DNA of 64,000 bases from Ectothiorhodospiraceae bacterium. GTDB taxonomy: Bacteria; Pseudomonadota; Gammaproteobacteria; HK1. Shown piece by piece: positions 43,158-51,273 of the stretch. The stretch covers positions 1-64,000 of the forward strand of contig JACKNM010000015.1 of NCBI GenBank assembly GCA_024234875.1, written 5' to 3'. A program made the position numbers and the translations under genes. The notes beneath the pieces were generated by a model. The model ran no database searches and was not told the DNA's origin. It worked only from the letters and a program-made list of their open reading frames with translations. Every line of letters starts with the position of its first letter. The first letter of the stretch is position 1.

Positions 43158-43835
43158 TCAGAACCGGAGCCGCGTGGCGCGGCGCGGGTCGTCGACGAAC
43201 GGATTGCGGTTGCCCTGGATCGTCTCGATGAGGTCGTTGCGGCGGCGTTCCTCGGCGCTCGGCGGGTCCGCCCGGTGCCAGTCCTGCAGCGTTCGACCGA
43301 GACGAGATCGGATCTCCAGCCCGTAGGTCTCGGCCATGTAGAACATCGTGCGTGCGATCTCGCCGCGCACCGCCGGGCGCGGCTCGACCAGGCGCCGGGC
43401 CTCGTCGACCTCGAAGTCACAGTCACCGAACGGGCGGGCCTCGCCGGGAATGATGCCGAACGGATGGCTCGCCCGCGCCTCGTTCACGTCGATCCGCGCC
43501 GGCCAGAGGTTGTGGAGGTCGGCCTCGATGCGGTTGAACTCGGGGCTCGCGTCCCGGCACTCGTTGCGCCGGCCGCAGCTCAGATGCCAGGCCACCCAGG
43601 ACATCGGGAACACGTGCTCGACGTTGATGCGGCGTCCCTTGCGCTTGCCGAACTGGCGCCCGCAGTACAGCGTCTCGCCACCCTCGGGATAGAGCTTGCC
43701 CCACACCAGGGGCAAGGCGGTGCGGTAGTCGGGGATCGGGTTGGTCGGCCGTCCGTCGGCGTGGGCGGCGGCGGTGCCGAGCAGGCAGAGCAGGGCGACG
43801 AGTGAGGCGACGGCGCGGCGGGCCAGGTGGGTCAT
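43158..43835 (-). CDS. Secreted endonuclease I family nuclease
   Basis: A 225-residue exported protein. Signal peptide core ASLVALLCLLGTAAA with cleavage before HADG. NVEHVFPMSW carries the catalytic histidine of the beta-beta-alpha-metal fold and DLHNLWPA the metal asparagine, as in EndA, Vvn and Dns. CGRQF, CGRRNEC and GDCDF contain four cysteines or more, fitting disulfide-stabilised periplasmic nucleases. It would degrade DNA non-specifically in the periplasm or outside the cell. The ATG at 43835 starts the signal peptide directly. It is divergent from the spermidine-synthase-like gene (133 bp). Confidence 0.9.
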   Translation of the reverse strand: MTHLARRAVASLVALLCLLGTAAAHADGRPTNPIPDYRTALPLVWGKLYPEGGETLYCGRQFGKRKGRRINVEHVFPMSWVAWHLSCGRRNECRDASPEFNRIEADLHNLWPARIDVNEARASHPFGIIPGEARPFGDCDFEVDEARRLVEPRPAVRGEIARTMFYMAETYGLEIRSRLGRTLQDWHRADPPSAEERRRNDLIETIQGNRNPFVDDPRRATRLRF

Positions 43836-43968
43836 GGTCGCAACCGGTTCCTGAGGACGTGGACGGAGTCTACCAGGCGCCCGCCGCGTCCCGAGCCGAC
43901 ATCGGGCTCGCCGGCGCGTAGACTCCGGCGCTCGATGCGTGCGCGCACACCGACGGAGACGCCTCATC

Positions 43969-44703
43969 ATGCGCGACCTCGACTTCGTCGAGCTGGACTA
44001 TCGCGAGACCCCGATCGGTGCGGTCTCGCTGCGCCGGCGGCGCGACCCCCGGCTCGGGGACGAGCCGGTCTACGAGGTGACGCTGGACGAGGCGTTCCTG
44101 ATGTCGAGTCGGTTCACCGCCGGCGAGGTGGCGCTCGCACGCCTCGGGCTGGCGGCGGTGCCCGGCGCGGCCCGGGAGGTCGTGATCGGCGGGCTCGGGC
44201 TCGGCCACACCGCTGCCGCCGCGCTCGACGTGGCCGGGGTGGCCGAGGTCTTGGTGGTGGAGCTGCTCGGCGCAGTGGTGGGCTGGCATCGTGACCGACT
44301 GGTGCCGCTCGGCGAGCGACTCTGCGCGGATCCGCGGTGCCGGCTGGTCTGCGGCGACTTCTTCGCGCTGGCGTCGCGGCCCGCGGACGGGTTCGACCAC
44401 GCGCGACCAGGGCGGCGTTTCGACGCCGTGCTCCTGGACATCGACCATTCCCCCTCCCACCGGCTCGACGGCGCCAGCGCGGGCTTCTACACCGATGCCG
44501 GGCTGCGTCGACTGGCCGCCCATCTGCGCCCGGGTGGGGTGTTCGCGATGTGGTCGAACGACGCCCCCGATGCCGACTTCGCGAGCGCGCTCGGGCGCGT
44601 CTTCACGAGCGTCGAGTCACACGTGGTGGCGTTTCCGAATCCATACAGTGGCGAGGACGCGCACTGCACCGTCTACGTCGCCAGCGCCGGCTCGCGCGCG
44701 TAG
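43969..44703 (+). CDS. Spermidine synthase-like SAM-dependent protein
   Basis: A 244-residue Rossmann-fold protein of the spermidine/spermine synthase-like group. The nucleotide-binding loop is VVIGGLGLGHTAAAAL (residues 69-84), then VVELLGAVVGWH with the acidic residue after strand 2, and FDAVLLDIDHSPSH for strand 4. The polyamine gatekeeper region is not clearly conserved, so the substrate is uncertain. It may be a methyltransferase-like homologue rather than a true aminopropyltransferase. No decarboxylase for polyamine synthesis is nearby. The ATG at 43969 gives the expected N-terminal beta domain (FVELDYRETPIGAVSLRRR). Confidence 0.78.
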   Translation: MRDLDFVELDYRETPIGAVSLRRRRDPRLGDEPVYEVTLDEAFLMSSRFTAGEVALARLGLAAVPGAAREVVIGGLGLGHTAAAALDVAGVAEVLVVELLGAVVGWHRDRLVPLGERLCADPRCRLVCGDFFALASRPADGFDHARPGRRFDAVLLDIDHSPSHRLDGASAGFYTDAGLRRLAAHLRPGGVFAMWSNDAPDADFASALGRVFTSVESHVVAFPNPYSGEDAHCTVYVASAGSRA

Positions 44704-44778
44704 CGCGAGCGGTCGCCGCGCCCGGTGTCGGCGGCGACGCTCGCCGGTCACCCACAGCCGAGGTACTGGTTCCCGATC

Positions 44779-45945
44779 ATGCGCATCACCGAGATCCGTG
44801 AGCTCGCCGTCCCGCTGGAAGGGAGCATCGCCAACGCGGCGGTGAGCTTCGACGACCACGACGTCTCCCTCGTCGCGCTGGTCAGCGACCGGATGCGCGG
44901 CGGCCGACCGCTGATCGGGCTGGCGTTCAACTCGATCGGTCGCTTCGCGCAGGGTGGCATCCTCAGGGCGCGCATGATCCCGCGCGTCCTCGCCGCCGAT
45001 CCGGCGTCGCTGCTCGACCCGGCGACCGGCGCCCTCGACCCCGCGGCGCTGCTGCGCACCGCCATGCGCAACGAGAAGCCGGGCGGACACGGCGACCGCG
45101 CTGGCGCTGCGGCGGCGATCGAGCTCGCGGCGTGGGACCTGCTGGCCAAGGCCGCCGACGAGCCGGCGTACGCCACCATCGCGCGCGCCCACGGAAGGGC
45201 GCCGCGCGCCGCGCCGGTCGAGGTCTACGCCGCCGGCGGCTACTACTATCCGCGGGGTGCCGGTCGGACCCTGGCCGACGAGCTTCGCGGCTACCGCGAC
45301 ATGGGGTTCACCGCGTTCAAGATGAAGATCGGCGGGGCGCCGCTCGCCGACGATCTTCGGCGCGTGGAGTCGGCGCTCGCGGTGGCGGGCGACGGCGCGC
45401 GGCTCGCGGTCGACGCGAACGGGCGCTTCGGGCTCGAGACGGCGCTTGCCTGTGCGCAAGCCCTCGCGCCGTTCGGTCTGCGCTGGCTGGAGGAGATGGG
45501 CGATCCGCTCGACTACGCGCTCAACCGTCGCCTCGTCGAGGCCTACGCAGGCCCGGTCGCTACCGGCGAGAACCTCTTCTCCACCATCGACGTCGAGAAC
45601 CTGTTGCGCTACGGCGGCGTGCGCCCGGGCCACGACGTGGTGCAGGTGGACCCGGGGCTCGCCTACGGGATCACCGAGCTCGCGCGCATCCTGCGAATGC
45701 TGGAGGCGCTCGGCTTCGATCGCCGGCAGGTCCATCCGCACGGCGGGCATCTGGTCAACCTGCACATCGTGACCGCGCTCGGGCTCGGCGGATGCGAGGC
45801 CTATCCGGGGGTGTTCCGCCCGTTCGGGGGCTACTCCGAGGACTGCGTCCTCGGGGCCGGCACCGTGCGCGCCGGTGACGCGCCGGGCTTCGGGCTCGAG
45901 CGCAAGCGCGAGCTGGCGGACGCCATCGCGCGCATCACCGCGTAG
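44779..45945 (+). CDS. Enolase-superfamily enzyme, D-tartrate dehydratase-like
   Basis: A 388-residue mandelate racemase-type enzyme. The KxK base motif is FKMKIGG, the metal ligands are in LAVDANGRF, LEEMGDP and ATGENLF, and the second base histidine is in VHPHGGHLVNLH. The length, the HPHGGH segment and the AYPGVFRPFGGYSED tail match the D-tartrate dehydratase branch, which is a recognition from memory and not tested. It would dehydrate a hydroxy-acid to an oxo-acid. It lies 75 bp after the spermidine-synthase-like gene and converges on the ABM/RraA operon, so the neighbourhood may handle one oxo-acid pathway. Confidence 0.82.
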   Translation: MRITEIRELAVPLEGSIANAAVSFDDHDVSLVALVSDRMRGGRPLIGLAFNSIGRFAQGGILRARMIPRVLAADPASLLDPATGALDPAALLRTAMRNEKPGGHGDRAGAAAAIELAAWDLLAKAADEPAYATIARAHGRAPRAAPVEVYAAGGYYYPRGAGRTLADELRGYRDMGFTAFKMKIGGAPLADDLRRVESALAVAGDGARLAVDANGRFGLETALACAQALAPFGLRWLEEMGDPLDYALNRRLVEAYAGPVATGENLFSTIDVENLLRYGGVRPGHDVVQVDPGLAYGITELARILRMLEALGFDRRQVHPHGGHLVNLHIVTALGLGGCEAYPGVFRPFGGYSEDCVLGAGTVRAGDAPGFGLERKRELADAIARITA

Positions 45946-45967
45946 GGCGCCGCGGACGTTCCGTCGC

Positions 45968-46315
45968 TCAGCCGCCGTGCGCGGCGCGCGAGTCGGCCGG
46001 CGCCTGGTCGCGGGCGTCCAGGCCGTAGTCGCGCACCACCTCGGCGACGCGCAGGCGGTAGTCGGCGAACACCCCGCCGCGCCCCGCGCTCTGGCTCTCG
46101 CGGTGCCGTGTCTGGTTGCGCCACGCCGCAACCGCCGCCTCGTCACGCCAGAACGACAGCGACAACAGCTTGTCGGGGTCGGTGAGGCTGCGGAAGCGCT
46201 CGACCGACACGAAGCCGTCGGCGTGCTCGAGCTCGGCGCGCAGCGCGGCCGCGTGGTCGAGGTACTCGTCGGTCCGCCCGTCGGCGGGGCGGACCTCGAA
46301 GATCACCGCGATCAC
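45968..46315 (-). CDS. Antibiotic biosynthesis monooxygenase (ABM) domain protein
   Basis: About 115 residues with a ferredoxin-like ABM fold: VIAVIFEVRPADGR as strand 1, HADGFVSVERFRSL, LLSLSFWRDEAAVAAWRNQ and HRESQ, the usual ABM order with the tryptophan helix. Family members are cofactor-free monooxygenases or small-molecule-binding proteins. The start is probably the GTG at 46315, 5 bp after the stop of the RraA-family gene and with GAGG close by. A GTG-less ATG start at 46345 would overlap that gene by 25 bp. It is co-transcribed with the RraA-family gene. Confidence 0.78.
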   Translation of the reverse strand: MIAVIFEVRPADGRTDEYLDHAAALRAELEHADGFVSVERFRSLTDPDKLLSLSFWRDEAAVAAWRNQTRHRESQSAGRGGVFADYRLRVAEVVRDYGLDARDQAPADSRAAHGG

Positions 46316-46320
46316 CGGCC

Positions 46321-47046
46321 TCAGCGCCCCCTGGCCTTGCGCCACTCGGCGAAGTCGGCGCTCGATTGGGGGTCGGTCGGCGGATAGAGGCCGAGGATCG
46401 ATCGCCCCTCCAGCACCTTCTCGGCCACGAAGTCCTCGAAGGCGGTCATCTCGACCGCCTCCGCCGTCACCTCGTCGACGAGGTGAGTCGGGATGACCAC
46501 CACGCCGTCGCCGTCGCCGACCACGATGTCGCCGGGGAACACCGCGACGTCGCCGCAGGCGATCGGCACGTCGATGTCGATCGCCTGGTGTCGCGTGAGG
46601 TTGGTCGGCGCCGACGGGCGGTTGTGATAGGCGGGGATGTCGAGCTGGGCGATCTCGGGGGAGTCACGGAAGCCGCCGTCGGTGACCACCCCGGCCACGC
46701 CGCGGACCATCAGCCGTGAGACCAGAATCGCGCCGGCCGAGGCGGCACGCGGGTCCTTGCGACTGTCGATCACGAATACCGCGCCCGGCGGGCAGTCCTC
46801 GACCGCCTTGCGCTGCGGGTGAGCGCGATCCTGGAACACGCTGATCGGGTTCAGGTCCTCGCGCGCCGGGATGTAGCGCAGCGTGAATGCGGGGCCCACC
46901 ATGTTCGGCCGGCCCGCGCGCAACGGCTGGACGTCCTGAATGAACTGGTTGCGTAGCCCGCGCTTGAACAACGCGGTGCACAGCGTCGCGGTGCTCACCC
47001 CCATCAACTTGCGCCGGGTGTCCTCGCTCAGATCTCGGGTGGTCAT
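46321..47046 (-). CDS. RraA-family protein / HMG aldolase-like
   Basis: A 241-residue member of the RraA/4-hydroxy-4-methyl-2-oxoglutarate aldolase family. VVTDGGFRDSPEI and GDIVVGDGDGVVVIP are the two signature segments; the aspartate and arginine of the first are the metal and substrate ligands in the aldolases. The extra N-terminal and C-terminal regions favour a catabolic aldolase or dehydratase over the 160-residue RNase E inhibitor RraA. The start ATG at 47046 has GGAGA upstream. It heads a two-gene unit with the ABM protein. The surroundings (enolase-superfamily enzyme, dioxygenases) support an oxo-acid catabolic role. Confidence 0.85.
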   Translation of the reverse strand: MTTRDLSEDTRRKLMGVSTATLCTALFKRGLRNQFIQDVQPLRAGRPNMVGPAFTLRYIPAREDLNPISVFQDRAHPQRKAVEDCPPGAVFVIDSRKDPRAASAGAILVSRLMVRGVAGVVTDGGFRDSPEIAQLDIPAYHNRPSAPTNLTRHQAIDIDVPIACGDVAVFPGDIVVGDGDGVVVIPTHLVDEVTAEAVEMTAFEDFVAEKVLEGRSILGLYPPTDPQSSADFAEWRKARGR

Positions 47047-47213
47047 GGCCGGGTGTCTCTCCGCGGATGGGGAAGGGTCGACGCCACGCGGTCGGCAGCG
47101 CCGTGCGCGACAGTACCGGTAGACGCCGGCGACCGCCAGCGACCGCGCGGCACACTGGCCCAACGGCCGTCGATGGCTCGGCGCTACGATGGGTGCCCAG
47201 TGAACCAAGGTGC

Positions 47214-47690
47214 ATGGTGATGCAGGGTCGCCGTCCGCTCCGCCTCGGTCTCGTCCAACTCGCCGCCGCACTGCTCGTCGCCTGTGGGGACGGCGCCGAC
47301 GCGCCCTACCTCGAGCTCGCCGGCGGCGGCTTCGTGCTCAACTACCGGCTGGCGGAGGCGGACTACGGCTTCGTCGTCCGCGTGCTGCGGCGGCTACCCG
47401 AGGGCTCGGTGCTGGAGGCGCGCTTCGAGGATCCGGCCGGTGGGCCGCCGATCGTGGTCCGCCAGCCGGCGCGTGCCACGCGATCCCAGTACGTGTTCCG
47501 TACCCCGCCGGTGCGCGGCGTCGTCGCCGGTCGTGACTATCGGGTGGAGCTCTTGCTACTCGGGGCCGGTGGCGGTGTGGCGCTCGCACGCCTGGAGCAC
47601 GCGTTCCACGCCGACGTCGACCAGACGGTGTTGCCGGTGCGACCGCCGGTGGTCGGTCCGGGCTACCAGCGGGCACCGCCGGGCTCCTGA
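47214..47690 (+). CDS. Hypothetical lipoprotein
   Basis: A 158-residue predicted lipoprotein. The signal peptide ends in the lipobox LVAC, giving a lipidated cysteine at about residue 24 followed by GDG. The mature part is beta-rich (YLELAGGGFVLNYRL; FVVRVLRRLPEGS; YRVELLLLGAG), like an immunoglobulin-type sandwich. I do not recognise the family. Asp after Cys is not at +2, so outer-membrane sorting is expected. The start could be ATG 47214, GTG 47217 or ATG 47220, with AAGG just upstream. A TACGAT -10-like box lies at 47185. It is followed 81 bp later by the epimerase gene. Confidence 0.7.
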   Translation: MVMQGRRPLRLGLVQLAAALLVACGDGADAPYLELAGGGFVLNYRLAEADYGFVVRVLRRLPEGSVLEARFEDPAGGPPIVVRQPARATRSQYVFRTPPVRGVVAGRDYRVELLLLGAGGGVALARLEHAFHADVDQTVLPVRPPVVGPGYQRAPPGS

Positions 47691-47771
47691 GAGGATGGCT
47701 CACGCGGGGCTTGCGCCGGCCGTGGCAGCGGGCATGATCCGCCGGGCTCGACCCAACCGGGAGTCACGACA

Positions 47772-48668
47772 TTGTCCAGCACCGCGCTCGTCACTGGCGG
47801 CAACGGCTTCATCGGGGCGTGGATCGCCCGGCGCCTGATGGCGCGCGGCATCGCGGTGCGCGTGCTCGACCTCGACGTGAATCCGGCGCGGGCGCGCGCG
47901 ATCATCGGCGCCCTCGCGGACGGCGTGGAGTGGCGATCGGGTGACGTCAGTGACGGTCGCGCGGTGCGCGAGGCCGCGCGCGGTTGCGGCCTGCTGGTGC
48001 ACCTCGCGGCGGTGCTCACGCCGGCCTGTCAGGCGGACCCGATTCGCGGCGCCCACATCAACCTGCTCGGGACCCTGAATGTATTCGAGGCGGCCCGGGC
48101 CGAGGGCATCGAGCGGGTGATCTACATGAGCAGCGCCGGCGTGTTCGGGCCGGACGACGGCGTGCACCCGCGCCCGACCACGCACTACGGGGCGTTCAAG
48201 CTCGCGGGCGAGGGTTGTGCGCGCGCCTACCACGCCGACCACGGCATCGCGAGCGCCGGGTTCAGGCCGCTGGTGGTCTACGGTCCTGGCCGCGAGGTCG
48301 GCCTGACGGCCGGGCCGACGCTCGCCTGCCGCGCCGCGGCCCGCGGCGAGCCCTACACCATTCCCTTCAGCGGCGAGAGCGACTTCGTGTTCGTCGACGA
48401 CGTCGCCGCCGCGTTCGAGGCAGCGGCGACCGCGGAGCTGCGCGGCGCCGAGGTGTACAACGTGGTCGGGGTGCGTGCACCGGTGGCCGACCTCGCCCGT
48501 CGCATCGAGACCGTCGTCCCGGGCGCGCGCATCGACTGCGCCGGTCCGAAGGTCCCGGTGTGCGCGGCCATCGAGCCCGGCCGGCTGCGCGAGGTGTTTT
48601 CCGGGGTGCCGCTCACCGGGCTCGACGAGGGGCTGCGGCGGACCGTGGACTTCTACGCCGAGCGCTGA
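47772..48668 (+). CDS. NAD-dependent epimerase/dehydratase (SDR family)
   Basis: A 298-residue extended short-chain dehydrogenase. TGGNGFIG at residues 8-15 binds NAD, MSSAGVFG holds the catalytic serine and HYGAFKLAGE the YxxxK pair. DFVFVDDVAAAF is the typical later signature. The family interconverts nucleotide sugars or reduces/epimerises other substrates; the specific substrate is unclear. The reading frame opens with TTG at 47772, which lies directly before SSTALVTGG and leaves no room for another start. It ends just before a cluster of hairpin repeats. Confidence 0.85.
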   Translation: MSSTALVTGGNGFIGAWIARRLMARGIAVRVLDLDVNPARARAIIGALADGVEWRSGDVSDGRAVREAARGCGLLVHLAAVLTPACQADPIRGAHINLLGTLNVFEAARAEGIERVIYMSSAGVFGPDDGVHPRPTTHYGAFKLAGEGCARAYHADHGIASAGFRPLVVYGPGREVGLTAGPTLACRAAARGEPYTIPFSGESDFVFVDDVAAAFEAAATAELRGAEVYNVVGVRAPVADLARRIETVVPGARIDCAGPKVPVCAAIEPGRLREVFSGVPLTGLDEGLRRTVDFYAER

Positions 48669-48754
48669 CCGCCCCGAGGATCGGAGCCGCCGTCGCGGCT
48701 CGATTCCCTTACCGGCATCGACGCGATGCCGGTGCGCAGCGGTGCGGGAGCGGT

Positions 48755-48823
48755 GCAGCCCGGGTGCAGCGAAGCGAAACCCGGGTCACCCCCGGGCTGC
48801 GCTGACGCTTCGCCCGGGCTACG
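48755..48823. repeat. Paired hairpin repeat between convergent genes
   Basis: Two stem-loops lie head to head. CCCGGGT (48759-48765) pairs with ACCCGGG (48779-48785), and CCCGGGC (48791-48797) with GCCCGGG (48812-48818), followed by CTACG. The two loops are near-complements of each other, and GCAGCCCGGG (48755-48764) also pairs with CCCGGGCTGC (48791-48800). The plan matches the repeat at 41257-41291. It may terminate both convergent genes. Confidence 0.6.
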
Positions 48824-48865
48824 AGCGCTACGAGCGCAGGCACGCGCCCCGGCCCCTCGACCGGC

Positions 48866-50620
48866 TCAGGGCTTGCGCACCAGCGGTGAGGTCACCTTGC
48901 GGAAGGTCTCGGTGAGCGCCGAGCGCACGTCGATGACCGTCGGTCGCCCGCTCGCGATCGCCGCCTCGATCGCCGGGCGCACGTCCACGGGTCGCTCCAC
49001 GCGCTGACCGTCGCAGCCCATGGCGCGGGCGATGGCGGCGTGGTCGAAGGGTGCGAACTCGCTCGCGATCGGACGCTCGCCCTGGCCGTTGCGAACCCAG
49101 CCGAGGGCCTGGTTGTTGAACACCAGGACGACGATCGGGATCCGCTCCTCCACTGCGGTCATCAAACCGTTCAGGCCGATGCCGAAACCGCCGTCGCCAC
49201 ACACCGCGATTGCCGGACGATCGGGGTGCACGAGCTTGGCTGCCAGCGCGGCGGGGATCGCGTAGCCCATCGCGCCGACCCCGGCCGGCTGGATCAACGA
49301 GCCGGGCGCCTTGCTCTGGAAGTAGTGCGTCATGTGCAGCCGGTTCTCGCCCGCGTCGCAGGTGATGATGGCGTCGGTGCCGATGGCCTCGTGCAGCGCG
49401 CGGATGATGCGCTGCGGGAGCACCGGTACGTCGTCGGAAAGCATCTCCGGCGCGTTGAAGAAACCGTGGCGCTGGCGTGCGGCCTCGATGCGCGCCCGCC
49501 CGGCACCCCGCGCCTCGTCCGACACCCGTCCCTCGAGCCGTGCTCGCAGCTCGCCGAGCACGGTGCGCAGGTCGCCGACCAGGGACACCTCGCAGGGATA
49601 GGTCCACGACGTGTTGCAGGGCTCGATGTCGATCTGGATCAGACGCTGCCGAGTGGGGTCGATCAGCTCCGGATTCTCGAACGCGGTGTCGGTGGCGCCG
49701 AGCTTGGATCCCGCGACCAGGATGACGTCGGCCTCGCTCACCATCGCGTTGGCCACCGGGGTGCCGAACGAGCCGTAGACACCGAGGCTCTGGGGATGTG
49801 TCTCCGGCAGCACGCTCTTGCCCGCGGCGCTGGTCGCGACCGCTGCGCCGAGGTGCTCGGCCAGCGCTGCGAGCTCGGCGTAGGCGCGGCCGAGCCGGAT
49901 CCCGTTGCCCGCGATCACCAGCGGACGCGCGGCGTGGGCGAGCAGCTCGGCGGCGCGTGCGAGCTCGGCCGGCGCCGGGTGCGGGACCGGCGAGGTGATG
50001 AGCGGCCCACTCGCGTAGAGCGTCGGCACGGTATCCGGCCCGACCGTCTCGCGCAGCGCCGGCAGGCGGTAGAGCAACGCGATCGGCCCCGGCTGGCCAC
50101 TCGTCGCGTGCTTGATCGCGAGCTGCGTCGCCTGCACCGCGTGGGCCCCGTTGCTCGCCACCACCGCCTGCTTGGTGAAGCCGGCGAACGCCTGTCGGGC
50201 GTCCCAGTTGCCGTACTCGCCCGAGGCGGCCTGGTAGGGGGCGTGGTGGGTGAACGGCGGGTTCTCGCTGAGATCGGTGAGGAGCAGCATCGGCGAGCCG
50301 GAGAGCAGACCCTCGATCGCGCCACGGCTCGCGTTCACCAGGAACGCGGCCTGTCCCATGGCGACGGCAGGCACCCCGGTCAGTCGACCGCAGACCTCGG
50401 CCATGATGCCGGCGAGCACCTCGTCGCGAACGAGCACCGTGCGGATCGTCGACGGGTGGTCGTAGAGGGCGTTGAAGACGAGTCCGGTGTTGCCGCCTGG
50501 CATGCCGAACACGAACCGCACCCCCGCCTGCTCGAGGACGCGCACGATGGCCTCGGGCGTCGAGACGGTCTCGGCGAGCAGGGGAGAGATGCTGGTGGCG
50601 GGGCTGGCGTCGTCGTGCAT
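48866..50620 (-). CDS. Thiamine diphosphate-dependent enzyme (acetolactate synthase-like)
   Basis: A 584-residue ThDP enzyme with the PYR-central-PP domain order. VRDEVLAGIMAEV near residue 64 carries the glutamate that activates ThDP, and the metal/ThDP motif GDGGFGIGLNGLMTAVEE (GDG-X-N) lies near 475. Overall it resembles the acetolactate synthase / benzoylformate decarboxylase / sulfoacetaldehyde acetyltransferase group. There is no small regulatory subunit next to it, so a catabolic decarboxylase or ligase is more likely than branched-chain synthesis. The ATG at 50620 has GGAGAC upstream. It is divergent from the response-regulator operon. Confidence 0.85.
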   Translation of the reverse strand: MHDDASPATSISPLLAETVSTPEAIVRVLEQAGVRFVFGMPGGNTGLVFNALYDHPSTIRTVLVRDEVLAGIMAEVCGRLTGVPAVAMGQAAFLVNASRGAIEGLLSGSPMLLLTDLSENPPFTHHAPYQAASGEYGNWDARQAFAGFTKQAVVASNGAHAVQATQLAIKHATSGQPGPIALLYRLPALRETVGPDTVPTLYASGPLITSPVPHPAPAELARAAELLAHAARPLVIAGNGIRLGRAYAELAALAEHLGAAVATSAAGKSVLPETHPQSLGVYGSFGTPVANAMVSEADVILVAGSKLGATDTAFENPELIDPTRQRLIQIDIEPCNTSWTYPCEVSLVGDLRTVLGELRARLEGRVSDEARGAGRARIEAARQRHGFFNAPEMLSDDVPVLPQRIIRALHEAIGTDAIITCDAGENRLHMTHYFQSKAPGSLIQPAGVGAMGYAIPAALAAKLVHPDRPAIAVCGDGGFGIGLNGLMTAVEERIPIVVLVFNNQALGWVRNGQGERPIASEFAPFDHAAIARAMGCDGQRVERPVDVRPAIEAAIASGRPTVIDVRSALTETFRKVTSPLVRKP

Positions 50621-50850
50621 CGTGCGGTCTCCGGGCGTTGGCGATCGTCGGCGCGGCGCCGTCATGGGGCGGCGGCGCGACGCGCATCGTATGACGTTTC
50701 GCGCCGTCTGGGGCAGGGGCTGGTCAAGTCACGCGTCGGGCAGCCGATACCGGCAGGGTAGAGCCCAGTCTGCGGGGGCGCGCGCGTGGCGGCCCTTTCG
50801 CGCCCGGGCCATCCGCGAGCGGTCGCCGGGCGACCGGCCACCCGTCCACC

Positions 50851-51273
50851 ATGGGACCCAAGACGATGGAGACAACGAGCGTGTCCACTGCCGGCGACGG
50901 CGCGCGCCCGGTGGTGATGGTCGTCGACGACGACGACGTGCTACGCAGCTACCTGCAGGAGCTGCTGGAAGGTGAGGGCTACACCACGATTGTCGCCAGC
51001 AACGGCCGGGAGGCGCTCAAGCGGATGTCCGACGGCGTACCCGACATCGTCCTCACCGACCTCGTGATGCCGGAGTGCGAGGGGGTCGAGCTGATGCAGT
51101 CGGTACGGCGCGAGATCGGGCCGGTCCCGGTGATCGCGATGTCCGGTGGGCGGCGCATGTCGTCGACCTACCTGGAGGTCGCCGATCGACTGGGTGCGGA
51201 CGCGACTCTGGCCAAGCCGTTCAAGGCGCGCGAGCTCCTCGACACCATCGAGAGAATCCTGGCCGATGCGTGA
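50851..51273 (+). CDS. Single-domain response regulator (receiver only)
   Basis: A 140-residue CheY-like protein. VVDDDD supplies the acidic pocket, the phospho-acceptor is D70 in VLTDLVMPE, and the later T/S and K are MSGG and AKPFKA. There is no output domain, so it signals by protein contact or as a phosphorelay carrier. An ATG 15 bp downstream is an alternative start. It overlaps the next gene by 8 bp and belongs to an operon with a binding lipoprotein and a histidine kinase, its obvious partner. About 230 bp of non-coding sequence upstream contains no promoter I can defend. Confidence 0.92.
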   Translation: MGPKTMETTSVSTAGDGARPVVMVVDDDDVLRSYLQELLEGEGYTTIVASNGREALKRMSDGVPDIVLTDLVMPECEGVELMQSVRREIGPVPVIAMSGGRRMSSTYLEVADRLGADATLAKPFKARELLDTIERILADA

